From Algibacter pacificus (GTDB taxonomy: Bacteria > Bacteroidota > Bacteroidia > Flavobacteriales > Flavobacteriaceae): a stretch of DNA of 64,000 bases. Of this stretch, positions 44,258 through 53,126 are shown piece after piece; the stretch's first letter is position 1, and every line of letters starts with the position of its first letter. A program made the position numbers and the translations under genes. The stretch lies in contig NZ_VOGY01000008.1 of assembly GCF_008033385.1 (NCBI RefSeq), positions 124,001-188,000 on the forward strand, read 5' to 3'. Below the pieces are notes generated by a model. It was not told where the DNA came from, searched no databases, and saw nothing but the letters and a program-made list of their open reading frames with translations.

Positions 44258-45028
44258 ATGGCAAAAATATCAGATAAAAGCATAACCAAATTAAACAGCA
44301 AAAAGGGTTTAAAATATTTTTTGTTAGACGAGACGATGACTCCTTTAAAAGCAGTGAAATTATTGAATTATGAAACAAAGCTTAAAAAATTACAAGTAGA
44401 GTTAAGAAAACTTCAAGAATGGGTAGAAAACAACGACGAAAAGGTGGTAATTCTATTTGAAGGACGAGATGCTGCAGGAAAAGGCGGAGCTATTAGGCGT
44501 ATAACACAGCATTTAAACCCACGAGAATTTAGAGTAGTTGCTTTACCTAAACCAACCGAGGAAGAGCAAGGAGAATGGTATTTTCAACGCTATATAAACA
44601 ACCTTCCAAGAAAAGGAAAAATAGTTTTTTTTGATAGAAGTTGGTATAATCGTGCGGTTGTAGAACCTGTTAATGGTTTTTGTACTCAAGAAGAATATAA
44701 CATTTTTATGAATCAAGTTAACGATTTTGAACGTATGCTTATTGAATCGGGAACCCGATTGATAAAATTTTATTTTTCTATTTCGAAGAACGAACAACTT
44801 AAACGATTTGAAGATATAAAATCGAGTCCTTTAAAAAAATGGAAATTTAGCAAAGTAGATCAAAATGCCATAAAACTTTGGGATTCCTACACCGATTATA
44901 AAAACAAAATGTTTGAAAAAACAAATACTGAAATTTCGCCTTGGATTATTATAAAAGCAAATAGAAAAAGTCAAGCCAGAATTGAAGCTATGCAACAAGT
45001 CTTAAACTTATTACCTTATAATGAATAA
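44258..45028 (+). CDS. polyphosphate kinase 2 family protein, second copy
   Basis: 256 residues, a clear paralogue of the preceding gene: the same FEGRDAAGKGGAIRR at the same position (G69), HLNPR, FFDRSWYNRAVVEPV, and PLKKWKFSKVD. It starts 3 nt after the first. The two differ throughout in the N-terminal tail and after FCTxEEYN, so this is an old duplication that has been kept, perhaps as a heteromer or with two different nucleotide specificities. Confidence 0.93.
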   Translation: MAKISDKSITKLNSKKGLKYFLLDETMTPLKAVKLLNYETKLKKLQVELRKLQEWVENNDEKVVILFEGRDAAGKGGAIRRITQHLNPREFRVVALPKPTEEEQGEWYFQRYINNLPRKGKIVFFDRSWYNRAVVEPVNGFCTQEEYNIFMNQVNDFERMLIESGTRLIKFYFSISKNEQLKRFEDIKSSPLKKWKFSKVDQNAIKLWDSYTDYKNKMFEKTNTEISPWIIIKANRKSQARIEAMQQVLNLLPYNE

Positions 45029-45105
45029 GCTACATTAAACAAAAGGTAAACAGATTATTTCTGAGATTAAAAGTTTGCATTATAAAATGCAAAAATAAAA
45101 CATAA

Positions 45106-45140
45106 AAAAACCACTACAGCTAATAAGCGTAGTGGTTTTT
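45106..45140 (-). terminator. terminator of rpsB-tsf
   Basis: Stem AAAAACCACTAC / GTAGTGGTTTTT, 11-nt loop, T run on the minus strand. It lies about 45 nt past the tsf stop; it could also stop the convergent PPK2 genes. Confidence 0.85.
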
Positions 45141-45184
45141 ATTATGTTTTAGTTTCGTTTAAGCGAAAATTAAATCACTATTAA

Positions 45185-46159
45185 TTATCCAACAGATACA
45201 CGTTTGAAACCTGTAATTTCAACTTCACCGTAAGATGCAACATATTTTGCTACAGTAGATTTTTCGTCTTTAATGAAATTTTGGTCTAATAAACATTTTT
45301 CTTTGTCTAATGTGGTGTTATCAGAAATGAAACGCTCCATTTTACCAGGTAAAATTCTGTCCCAAATTTGTTCTGGTTTACCTTCAGCTTTTAATTCTGC
45401 TTTCGCAGCTTCCTCAGCTTGAGCTAAAACCTCATCAGATAATTGAGACATAGAAATGTATTGAGGTACGTTTTTAAGAGTTTTTCCTAAACGCCCTAAC
45501 TCGATATTATCTTTTTCAATAACCGCTATTCTAGCTTCTGTTTCCGATGCAACAAAAGCAGGATCAAAATCTTTATAAGATAATGTAGTTGCTCCCATTG
45601 ATGCTACTTGCATAGCCACATCTTTAACTAAAACCTCAGCGTTATCAACTTTTGCAGATAAACCAACTAAAGCAGCAATTTTATTAATGTGCACATAAGT
45701 TCCAACAAATGCTGCTTGTAATTTTTCAAAACCAGTAATATCTAGTTTTTCACCAATAACACCTGTTTGCTCTGTTAATTTTTCAGCAACCGTCATTCCA
45801 TCAAAATCAGCAGCTAAAAAAGCGTCTTTAGAATCGCAATTTAATGCAATGTCAGCCAATTGATTTGCTAAAGCTAAAAAGTTTTCATTTTTACCAACAA
45901 AATCAGTTTCACAACCTAAAACAATAGCAACACCTTCAGTTTGATCTGCATTAATTTTAGAAACAGCAGCACCTTCAGAAGAGTCTCTATCGGCTCTTTT
46001 TTCAGCTACTTTTTGTCCTTTTTTACGTAAAACCTCAATAGCTTTATCGAAATCGCCTTCCGCTTCAACTAAAGCTTTTTTGCAGTCCATCATTCCTGCG
46101 CCAGTAGCTTGTCTTAATTTGTTTACTTCAGCGGCTGTAATTTTTACTGTAGTACTCAT
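45185..46159 (-). CDS. tsf: elongation factor Ts
   Basis: 324-residue guanine exchange factor for EF-Tu. N-terminal UBA-like domain (EVNKLRQATGAGMMDCKKAL), the conserved TDFVGKNENF, then two core repeats. The C-terminal segment IKDEKSTVAKY is normal for Bacteroidota. It follows rpsB after 87 nt in the standard rpsB-tsf order. Confidence 0.97.
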   Translation of the reverse strand: MSTTVKITAAEVNKLRQATGAGMMDCKKALVEAEGDFDKAIEVLRKKGQKVAEKRADRDSSEGAAVSKINADQTEGVAIVLGCETDFVGKNENFLALANQLADIALNCDSKDAFLAADFDGMTVAEKLTEQTGVIGEKLDITGFEKLQAAFVGTYVHINKIAALVGLSAKVDNAEVLVKDVAMQVASMGATTLSYKDFDPAFVASETEARIAVIEKDNIELGRLGKTLKNVPQYISMSQLSDEVLAQAEEAAKAELKAEGKPEQIWDRILPGKMERFISDNTTLDKEKCLLDQNFIKDEKSTVAKYVASYGEVEITGFKRVSVG

Positions 46160-46246
46160 AGTTATTATAATTTAAAAAAGTCGTTCAATATATTTTCTAC
46201 AAAGAAAAGAACTAAACGACTTATTTGTGTTTTGTTAATGTTATTT

Positions 46247-47023
46247 TTATTCTTCTTCTTCAGCAGTAGCTTTTGGTGCTGGTGCAGCTTTTGCTTTAGG
46301 CGCTTCTGCTTTCGCAGAGGCAGCAGCATCTTTATCTGCTTTACGTTCAGCCAATCCTTGAGATATTGCAGAAGTTACGTGAGATAAAATTTTATCGATA
46401 GATTTAGAAGCATCGTCATTTGCAGGGATTACATAATCCACTTGGCGTGGATCAGAGTTTGTATCAACCATTGCAAAAATTGGAATGTTTAATTTTTGTG
46501 CTTCTTTAATCGCGATATGCTCACGCTTAATATCTACAACAAATAAAGCTCCAGGTAAACGTGTCATATCAGTTATAGAACCTAAGTTTTTTTCTAACTT
46601 CGATCTTAAACGGTCAACTTGTAAACGCTCTTTTTTAGATAAGGTTAAAAACGTACCATCTTTCTTCATTCTATCAATAGTAGCCATTTTTTTAACCGCT
46701 TTTCTAATAGTAACAAAGTTAGTTAACATACCACCTGGCCAACGCTCAGTAATGTAAGGCATGTTTATAGATCCCGCTTTTTCAGCAACGATATCTTTAG
46801 CTTGTTTTTTTGTTGCAACAAATAAAATTTTACGACCAGAGTTAGCTATTTTAGCTAATGCATCTCCAGCTTCTTCAATTTTAGCTGCTGTTTTGTATAA
46901 ATTAATTATATGAATACCGTTACGCTCCATATATACGTAAGGCGCCATGTTTGGATCCCACTTACGTGTAAGGTGTCCGAAATGTACACCTGCTTCAAGT
47001 AATTCTTTTACTTCTACTGCCAT
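46247..47023 (-). CDS. rpsB: 30S ribosomal protein S2
   Basis: 258 residues from the Met of MAVEVKELLEAGVHFGH; an in-frame Met 12 codons upstream (47059) is not used in the family. Motifs: HFGHLTRKWDP, GNRKILFVATK-like region, RWPGGMLTNF, DTNSDPRQVDYVIPAND. The C-terminal tail is Ala/Lys/Glu-rich, common in this phylum. Confidence 0.97.
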   Translation of the reverse strand: MAVEVKELLEAGVHFGHLTRKWDPNMAPYVYMERNGIHIINLYKTAAKIEEAGDALAKIANSGRKILFVATKKQAKDIVAEKAGSINMPYITERWPGGMLTNFVTIRKAVKKMATIDRMKKDGTFLTLSKKERLQVDRLRSKLEKNLGSITDMTRLPGALFVVDIKREHIAIKEAQKLNIPIFAMVDTNSDPRQVDYVIPANDDASKSIDKILSHVTSAISQGLAERKADKDAAASAKAEAPKAKAAPAPKATAEEEE

Positions 47024-47102
47024 TTTGTAATAATAGTTTACGTTCTGTTGAATTAGCAATGTTCCATTTAAGCATTTTAGGCTTTTGGCTTCATTTAGAT
47101 GC

Positions 47103-47205
47103 TAAACTAAATCCTATTAATTTTATTAATAATAGGGCAACAATAACTTGTTTTTTTATTTTGTTTGAAATGATACCAGGCATCTGAAAAACAGATCCTG
47201 AACCA
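47103..47205 (-). promoter_or_regulatory. possible structured leader of rpsB / end of rplM-rpsI transcript
   Basis: Between rpsI and rpsB on the minus strand there are three hairpins in a row: ATCCTG/CAGGAT followed by CTGTTTTT, ATCTG/CAGAT, and CCTATTA/TAATAGG. The first may be a weak terminator for rpsI; the rest could form a ribosomal-protein-type leader. Pairing was judged by eye only. Confidence 0.35.
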
Positions 47206-47216
47206 TGTCCAGGATA

Positions 47217-47603
47217 TTAACGTTTCGAGAATTGGAATTTCTTACGCGCTTTTTTCTGACCGAATTTCTTACGTTCAACCATTCTAGGGTCTCTAGTTAA
47301 TAAACCTTCTGGTTTCAAGATTAGTCTGTTCTCTGCATCAAGCTCACACATTGCGCGAGAAATTGCTAAACGAACAGCCTCAGCTTGTCCAGTAATACCA
47401 CCTCCATATACATTTACTGTAATATCAAAGTTGCTGTCATTGTTAGTCAAAACTAATGGTTGTTTTACCTTGTACTGTAAAGTAGCTGTAGGAAAATAAT
47501 TAGTTAAGTCTTTTTTATTAATCGTAATGTTTCCTGTTCCTGTAGAAACATAAGCACGAGCAACAGCCGTCTTTCTACGGCCAATTTTGTGAATTACTTC
47601 CAT
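47217..47603 (-). CDS. rpsI: 30S ribosomal protein S9
   Basis: 128 residues. Hallmarks: RRKTAVARAYVSTG at the start, GGGITGQAEAVRLAISRAM, and a basic C-terminus ending FQFSKR, which reaches the P-site tRNA. It begins 1 nt after rplM ends; the rplM-rpsI pair is conserved in bacteria. Confidence 0.97.
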   Translation of the reverse strand: MEVIHKIGRRKTAVARAYVSTGTGNITINKKDLTNYFPTATLQYKVKQPLVLTNNDSNFDITVNVYGGGITGQAEAVRLAISRAMCELDAENRLILKPEGLLTRDPRMVERKKFGQKKARKKFQFSKR

Positions 47604-47604
47604 G

Positions 47605-48060
47605 TTATTTAAATTCTTCTAGATTAATTACAGCTGGTTTTTGAGCTTCATGTTTATGAGCTGTTCCAACAACAACGGTAAGATTACGGAATAACTCGGC
47701 ACCTAATTTGTTTTTAGGTAGCATTCCTTTAACTGATTTTTCTACTACTCTTGAAGGATCTTTTCCAAACAATTCTGTAGCAGTTAAACTTCTTTGACCT
47801 CCTGGATATCCAGTGTGACGAATGTACGTTTTATCGTTCCATTTGTTACCAGATAAACTGATTTTTTCTGCGTTGATAACAATTACGTTATCACCACAAT
47901 CAACGTGAGGTGTGAAGTTTGGCTTGTGTTTACCTCTTAAAAGTTTTGCAACTTTAGAAGCTAAACGACCAAGTGCTTGTCCTTCAGCATCAACTAAAAC
48001 CCACTGCTTATTTACAGTTGCTTTGTTGGCTGAAATCGTTTTGTAGCTTAATGTGTCCAC
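47605..48060 (-). CDS. rplM: 50S ribosomal protein L13
   Basis: 151 residues with the L13 pattern: [42 protein letters not shown], and [12 protein letters not shown]-like sequence ([15 protein letters not shown]). First gene of rplM-rpsI. Confidence 0.97.
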   Translation of the reverse strand: MDTLSYKTISANKATVNKQWVLVDAEGQALGRLASKVAKLLRGKHKPNFTPHVDCGDNVIVINAEKISLSGNKWNDKTYIRHTGYPGGQRSLTATELFGKDPSRVVEKSVKGMLPKNKLGAELFRNLTVVVGTAHKHEAQKPAVINLEEFK

Positions 48061-48215
48061 GTTTTTAATTATTTTTTATTAAACATTCCTCTCTTAAAAA
48101 GAGTTTGCAAATTTACGATTATATATTTGATTACCAAATAGTGTGGTATATTCTTTTAATAAATTTAAAAGTATTGATATATAAGACTTTAAGATAATTA
48201 GATGTAGGGTTATAA

Positions 48216-48250
48216 AAAAAGCTAGATAAATCAAATTTATCTAGCTTTTT
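48216..48250 (-). terminator. terminator of the gene at 48271
   Basis: Stem AAAAAGCTAGATAAAT / ATTTATCTAGCTTTTT with a 2-4 nt loop and T runs on both strands, placed just after the stop of the 48271 gene on the minus strand. Confidence 0.85.
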
Positions 48251-48270
48251 TACTTTACAATAATTATCGC

Positions 48271-49173
48271 TTATTTACCCAATCCTATGGTAACACCTCC
48301 AGAATAGTATGTTCCTTTACCTATGTTTCTACCACTTACTACAGTACCAGACCCAACACTTACACCTATAGTTTTTGATATAGGAGCATAAAGGTTTAAT
48401 CCTATTCTAGAAAAATTCACTTTAGTTTCCGGAAAATTACCTGCAAAGTTAGGTGAGTTAATATCTAAACCACCATTAGTTTTTTGTGCGTCAAACCAAG
48501 CATCTGCATAGAATGATTTTCCTGCATATCCTAATTTTATTTGAGCATTTACACTATTAGGAACATCAAATTTAGCCCCCGTACCTAAGCCTAAAGTATT
48601 ATCTGCTTCTCCTCGAATAGAGTATCCTACAAAAGCATTACCGAAAAATCCAGAATTATTATTGTATTGAAAGCCTAATTTACCATCAATAGATGACGCA
48701 CCATTTCCTAGAGAAAGAATCCCGTTAGATTCATAATCAAAAGCATAGGATCCTCCTACAGCTATAACCCCAGTCATACTACCATGTTCATACTTTGTTA
48801 CAAAAGGCGCCCACTTAATTAATAAACTAATATCTTGCAGATCGGATTGCTCTGTAGAGCCATTTACAGGATCGGCAGCACCATCACCTTCAGCTTGAAT
48901 ATAAGGTAAATTTATAATAGCCGTAATATTATCTGCTAAACCATAATTTGCATAGACATTATATATGTTTTGGTCAATTTGGTTGTGCGCTGGCACGGCA
49001 TCTTGCTTATCTGTTCCTAAATAGAACTTCTCATAAGTTGCAAAAGTATAAGAAAGCGAAATATTTGCTTCTCCTTTTTTGTTAAAAAACCCGTCTGGAT
49101 TAATTTGAGCTTGAGTATTTTGTATCCCAATACTAAATACTGTAATTATCGCTAAAAATAATTTAATTTTCAT
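48271..49173 (-). CDS. outer-membrane beta-barrel (phenol-degradation MetA-like transporter type)
   Basis: 300 residues with a signal peptide (to about 22, TQAQ) and regular beta-strands throughout. The strand order and Gly-rich ends (YSGGVTIGLGK) and the passage LADNITAIINLPYIQ resemble the transporter-like barrel proteins called MetA-pathway of phenol degradation. No catalytic motif. Monocistronic with its own terminator. Substrate unknown. Confidence 0.75.
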   Translation of the reverse strand: MKIKLFLAIITVFSIGIQNTQAQINPDGFFNKKGEANISLSYTFATYEKFYLGTDKQDAVPAHNQIDQNIYNVYANYGLADNITAIINLPYIQAEGDGAADPVNGSTEQSDLQDISLLIKWAPFVTKYEHGSMTGVIAVGGSYAFDYESNGILSLGNGASSIDGKLGFQYNNNSGFFGNAFVGYSIRGEADNTLGLGTGAKFDVPNSVNAQIKLGYAGKSFYADAWFDAQKTNGGLDINSPNFAGNFPETKVNFSRIGLNLYAPISKTIGVSVGSGTVVSGRNIGKGTYYSGGVTIGLGK

Positions 49174-49376
49174 AACATTGTTTGGTTTTAAAGATTGAGC
49201 ACTTTAAGACGGTTTATCAAATAAAAAATTACAGGTTTATATTATATATTTATTCCACCCTTTAAAATTCGCCTATTTAAAGCACAAAAAAAACACTGAT
49301 TTACAGCACTTTAAGTCAATTCATTATATATATGTTTTTTTTTAAATTATTATGTTTTCTAATAATTCTCTTTTGT

Positions 49377-49384
49377 TAGTTTTG
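49377..49384 (+). promoter_or_regulatory. -7 promoter box of the ABC-F gene
   Basis: TAGTTTTG matches TAnnTTTG exactly and lies 20 nt before the ATG at 49405. Confidence 0.5.
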
Positions 49385-49404
49385 CGTTTTCTTATAGATA
49401 TAAT

Positions 49405-51036
49405 ATGATTTCAGTTGATAATTTAGCAGTCGAGTTTAGCGGGCATACCTTATTTAGCGATGTATCGTTTACCATTAATGAAAACGATAAAATTGCCTTA
49501 ATGGGAAAAAATGGTGCCGGAAAATCTACCATGATGAAAATTATAGCCGGTGTACAATCTGCCACCCGCGGTCATGTACGTTACCCAAAAGAAGCTGTTA
49601 TAGCCTATTTACCGCAACATTTATTAACGGAAGATGATACTACTGTTTTCGATGAAGCCAGTAAAGCCTTTAGCCACGTATTCACCATGCGTGACGAAAT
49701 GGAAGACTTAAACAAACAATTGGAAACGCGCACTGATTACGAATCGGACGACTACATGAAAATTATTGAGCGTGTATCCGATTTAGGTGAAAAATATTAT
49801 GCCCTTGAAGATGTTAATTACGATGCTGAAGTTGAAAAAGCCCTAAAAGGTTTAGGATTTAAACAAGACGATTTTACACGAAACACCAACGAATTTAGTG
49901 GTGGATGGCGTATGCGCATTGAATTGGCTAAAATTCTACTTCAAAAACCAGACCTTATATTATTGGATGAGCCTACAAACCATATTGATATAGAATCGGT
50001 AATTTGGTTGGAAGATTTCCTTTTAAACAAAGCCAATGCCGTAGTTGTTATTTCACATGATAAAGCCTTTATCGATAACATTACAAACCGCACCATAGAA
50101 GTGACTATGGGACGTATTTACGATTACAAAGCCAATTATAGCCATTACTTACAATTACGAGAAGACAGACGCTCACACCAAATAAAAGCCTACCAAGAAC
50201 AACAAAAATTTATTGCCGACAACCAAGCATTTATCGATCGTTTTAAAGGAACTTTTTCTAAAACCAACCAAGTCTCATCGCGGGAGCGTATGCTAGAAAA
50301 ATTGGAAATTATTGAAATTGACGATGTAGATACCTCGGCTTTAAAACTACGATTTCCTAAAACACAGCGTTCGGGAGATTATCCGGTTACAGTTAAAGAT
50401 GTTTCAAAATCTTATGGAGAACACGTGGTATTTAATAACGCCAACATGTCTATTGCCCGTGGTGAAAAAGTGAGTTTTGTTGGGCGAAATGGAGAAGGAA
50501 AATCGACCATGATAAAAGCTATTTTAGGTGAAATTAATGTGGATGGGGAATGCGCATTAGGTCACAACGTACAGGTAGGTTACTTTGCACAAAACCAAGC
50601 CGCTTTATTAGATGAAGATTTAACCATTTTCCAAACCGTGAACGAAGTTGCCAAAGGCGATGTTCGTACTCAAATAAAAAACATCTTGGGGCGTTTTATG
50701 TTTAAAGGCGAAGATATCGATAAAAAAGTAAGTGTACTTTCGGGTGGTGAAAAAACCAGATTAGCAATGGTAAAACTTTTATTAGAACCTGTAAATTTGC
50801 TTATTCTCGATGAACCAACAAACCATTTAGATTTAAAATCTAAGGATGTTTTAAAGGAAGCGCTTCTCGATTTTGATGGCACCCTTATTTTAGTTTCGCA
50901 TGACCGAGATTTTCTTCAAGGTTTATCCAACAAAGTATTCGAATTTAAAGAAAAACGCGTTATCGAACATTTTGAAACTATCGACGATTTCTTGGTTAGA
51001 AATAGAATTGAAAGTTTAAAAGCTATCGATTTGTAA
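49405..51036 (+). CDS. ABC-F family ATPase (ribosome-associated)
   Basis: 543-residue soluble protein with two ABC domains and no membrane segments. Domain 1: Walker A GKNGAGKST, signature FSGGWRMRIELA, Walker B LILLDEPTNHID. Domain 2: GRNGEGKST, LSGGEKTRLAMV, LLILDEPTNHLD. Between them lies the charged P-site-tRNA interaction motif helix pair (about residues 245-320). This layout is that of translation factors such as EttA, Uup and YbiT; overall it looks closest to YbiT, judged by eye. It is monocistronic with a terminator. Confidence 0.94.
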   Translation: MISVDNLAVEFSGHTLFSDVSFTINENDKIALMGKNGAGKSTMMKIIAGVQSATRGHVRYPKEAVIAYLPQHLLTEDDTTVFDEASKAFSHVFTMRDEMEDLNKQLETRTDYESDDYMKIIERVSDLGEKYYALEDVNYDAEVEKALKGLGFKQDDFTRNTNEFSGGWRMRIELAKILLQKPDLILLDEPTNHIDIESVIWLEDFLLNKANAVVVISHDKAFIDNITNRTIEVTMGRIYDYKANYSHYLQLREDRRSHQIKAYQEQQKFIADNQAFIDRFKGTFSKTNQVSSRERMLEKLEIIEIDDVDTSALKLRFPKTQRSGDYPVTVKDVSKSYGEHVVFNNANMSIARGEKVSFVGRNGEGKSTMIKAILGEINVDGECALGHNVQVGYFAQNQAALLDEDLTIFQTVNEVAKGDVRTQIKNILGRFMFKGEDIDKKVSVLSGGEKTRLAMVKLLLEPVNLLILDEPTNHLDLKSKDVLKEALLDFDGTLILVSHDRDFLQGLSNKVFEFKEKRVIEHFETIDDFLVRNRIESLKAIDL

Positions 51037-51076
51037 TAACAAATTACTTCCTTTATTCTAAAACTTAACACATACC

Positions 51077-51113
51077 AAAAGCCCTTTCATAAAAAAATAT
51101 GAAAGGGCTTTTA
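51077..51113 (+). terminator. terminator of the ABC-F gene
   Basis: Stem AAAAGCCCTTTCAT / ATGAAAGGGCTTTT with an A-rich loop, followed by ATTTT. It lies 40 nt past the stop and is convergent with the 51143 gene. Confidence 0.9.
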
Positions 51114-51142
51114 TTTTGATTTTTCTTTTACTGAAATGTGAG

Positions 51143-51889
51143 TTAATCCAATTGGTCTAATAATTTCTGAGCCCGCTCATAATCATCAGCATCTTCGGGA
51201 ATGGTTTTTAAAATATCAATACAAGTTAAAGTATCTTCCTGTTTTAATTTACTCAATGCTAAATACCAAATAGCTTTATTTTTATAAGCCGAATTGCCAT
51301 TGGCTATTTCGGTTAATATATCGTCTGCTTCATCATAATGATTTAATTCTATCTTACTAATGGCGTTGTAAAGATTCCACGCTTCATTATTTTGATCAGT
51401 TTCAATTAACTGGGCAAAAGCTTTTTCCGCGGCAGCGAAATCTCTAGAATTAAAGGCTTTTTCGGCGATTTTTAAAAGGGCATCATTTTCACCTCTAACC
51501 GTTAAACTTACCGGATCGAAATTATTAAAATCGCTATACGACGGGCTGGAAAACTGGTTAAACGTAAAAACACCCAACATAACAACCACACAGGCTGCAA
51601 TAACATATTTATAAAATTCGAAAGGTTTTTTACTACTTTTTTCTTCGGAAATCGCTAGTTTTTCTTTAAAATATTTGTTCGAAATATCGCTTAAATTAGC
51701 TCTAAAAGCAGCCGATTCTGTCTCATTCCCATATTTATCACTTAAATAATTTGATAAATTTTTATACGTCTGAAATGCTTCCGCGAAAGCGTTATTGGTT
51801 TTTAGTTTATTTTCGAACACCTCGGTTTCGGTTTTGCTTAAGGTTCCGAAAAGGTAATCTTCAAATTGTATATAATCTTTTTCTTCCAT
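51143..51889 (-). CDS. membrane TPR protein, probable anti-sigma partner
   Basis: 248 residues: a cytoplasmic N-terminal part (about 1-95) with the pattern FEDYLFGTLSKTETEVFENKL, which looks like an anti-sigma recognition helix (the zinc ligands of ZAS domains are absent), one membrane helix (about 97-115), and a periplasmic TPR domain (about 140-245). It lies 5 nt downstream of the sigma gene, in the same operon, so it probably holds the sigma factor and senses the envelope. The anti-sigma role is inference from this order. Confidence 0.82.
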   Translation of the reverse strand: MEEKDYIQFEDYLFGTLSKTETEVFENKLKTNNAFAEAFQTYKNLSNYLSDKYGNETESAAFRANLSDISNKYFKEKLAISEEKSSKKPFEFYKYVIAACVVVMLGVFTFNQFSSPSYSDFNNFDPVSLTVRGENDALLKIAEKAFNSRDFAAAEKAFAQLIETDQNNEAWNLYNAISKIELNHYDEADDILTEIANGNSAYKNKAIWYLALSKLKQEDTLTCIDILKTIPEDADDYERAQKLLDQLD

Positions 51890-51894
51890 GATGG

Positions 51895-52476
51895 TTAATT
51901 TTTAAGTTGGTTAAATTTAGGAGATTCACGAACCAACTCGGTAAGTTTGCCAATGCACAAGGATTTCTTTTTTCGTGCATAAGCATAGGTTATGTTTAAG
52001 CTTTTGGCAACATCTTCCATAGATTTCATTTTAAAGGTTGCTTTCAACAAATCTTTACAAGCGTCACCCATTTTTTCGAACATTTCGGCAAATAATGCTT
52101 GTTTTTCGCCAAATACCGACGTTTCGAATGCTAGTTCTAGAGCCTCGTCTCCTTTAGATAGCACCTCTTCATTAATTGTTACCTCTTTATTCGATGTTTT
52201 TTTTAAAACGTTTAGCCATTTGCGTTTGCATAGCAAGAAAAAATAAGCATCGAATGGGCAGGTAAGCTGCAATCCTTTTTCGCTGGCTTGGTTATAAATA
52301 GTAACAAGCGTGTCTTGTATAACATCTTGAGCCTGATCGCTATTACCGCTATTCTGTTTAATATAATTAATCACTTTTGGCACAAATTTATCGTAAATGG
52401 CTTGTATTATAAAACTGTTGTTTTTTAATAACCCATCGATATATTTTTGGTCTTCGTGTATTTTTTTATCACTCAT
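51895..52476 (-). CDS. ECF-type RNA polymerase sigma factor
   Basis: 193-residue sigma-70 family factor with region 2 (VINYIKQNSGNSDQAQDVIQDTL, the DVIQD core-binding helix) and region 4 (MEDVAKSLNITYAYARKKK, a HTH). Region 3 is absent, as for ECF factors. First gene of the operon with the membrane TPR gene, and divergent from the secreted protein at 52610 and the CHAT cluster, which it may control. Confidence 0.93.
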   Translation of the reverse strand: MSDKKIHEDQKYIDGLLKNNSFIIQAIYDKFVPKVINYIKQNSGNSDQAQDVIQDTLVTIYNQASEKGLQLTCPFDAYFFLLCKRKWLNVLKKTSNKEVTINEEVLSKGDEALELAFETSVFGEKQALFAEMFEKMGDACKDLLKATFKMKSMEDVAKSLNITYAYARKKKSLCIGKLTELVRESPKFNQLKN

Positions 52477-52609
52477 TAACCCTTGTATTTGCTACTAAAG
52501 TAAAAAAAGTTTCAACATAAAGGGTAACAAATTTAAAATGGTTTTGATATAAGGGTGTAACAGTCAAATAGACATACCTTTTTTTAATCAAACTAAACAT
52601 TTATAAATT

Positions 52610-53044
52610 ATGAAAAATTCAATTTTAATTATCGGAATGGTCGTATTATCCATATTAAATATGCATGCTACCAATGAAAAAATGCCCCTTAATCCTTCAA
52701 CTGAACTTACAGAAAACAACATCGCTCAAGTTTTTGAATGGGAAGTAAAAACCAATAAAAGCGAATACGCCGGAACCGCATTAAGTTTAAAACAAGCCGA
52801 ACGTATGATTGCTTTATCGAGCAGCGGGGAAATTGTGAGAGACCAAAAAATTACCAGTTATTTTATACTGAAAAGTGATGTGAATACAAATGAAAACAGA
52901 AATTATTTCTGGGAAGTAAAAACCGCAACGGCAACGGCAAGAGGTTATTCGTCTTCCGAAGCTTATGCTCATAAAATGATTGCGCTTGTAGCCTCGGGCG
53001 ATGTCATTGTGGATAAAATAATTATCAGTCAGCCACAACAATAA
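52610..53044 (+). CDS. secreted protein with an internal duplication
   Basis: 144 residues with a signal peptide (to about residue 21, MHAT). The mature part holds two copies of one unit: FEWEVKTNKSEYAG...ERMIALSSSGEIV and YFWEVKTATATARG...HKMIALVASGDVI, each about 42 residues. I do not know a domain of this kind. It begins 133 bases from the divergent sigma gene and is the first plus-strand gene of the cluster. Confidence 0.8.
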   Translation: MKNSILIIGMVVLSILNMHATNEKMPLNPSTELTENNIAQVFEWEVKTNKSEYAGTALSLKQAERMIALSSSGEIVRDQKITSYFILKSDVNTNENRNYFWEVKTATATARGYSSSEAYAHKMIALVASGDVIVDKIIISQPQQ

Positions 53045-53126
53045 ATTAAAAATAAAATCCAAAACTGGGTAACAAAACCATAACCTAGTTTATATATCAG
53101 TGAATAAACAATTAAAACTAAATATT

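Noticed and set aside
45073-45092. Terminator of the PPK2 pair
   Set aside because: TTTGCATT/AATGCAAA pairs, but is followed by A rather than T on the plus strand; the stronger hairpin at 45106-45140 serves better.
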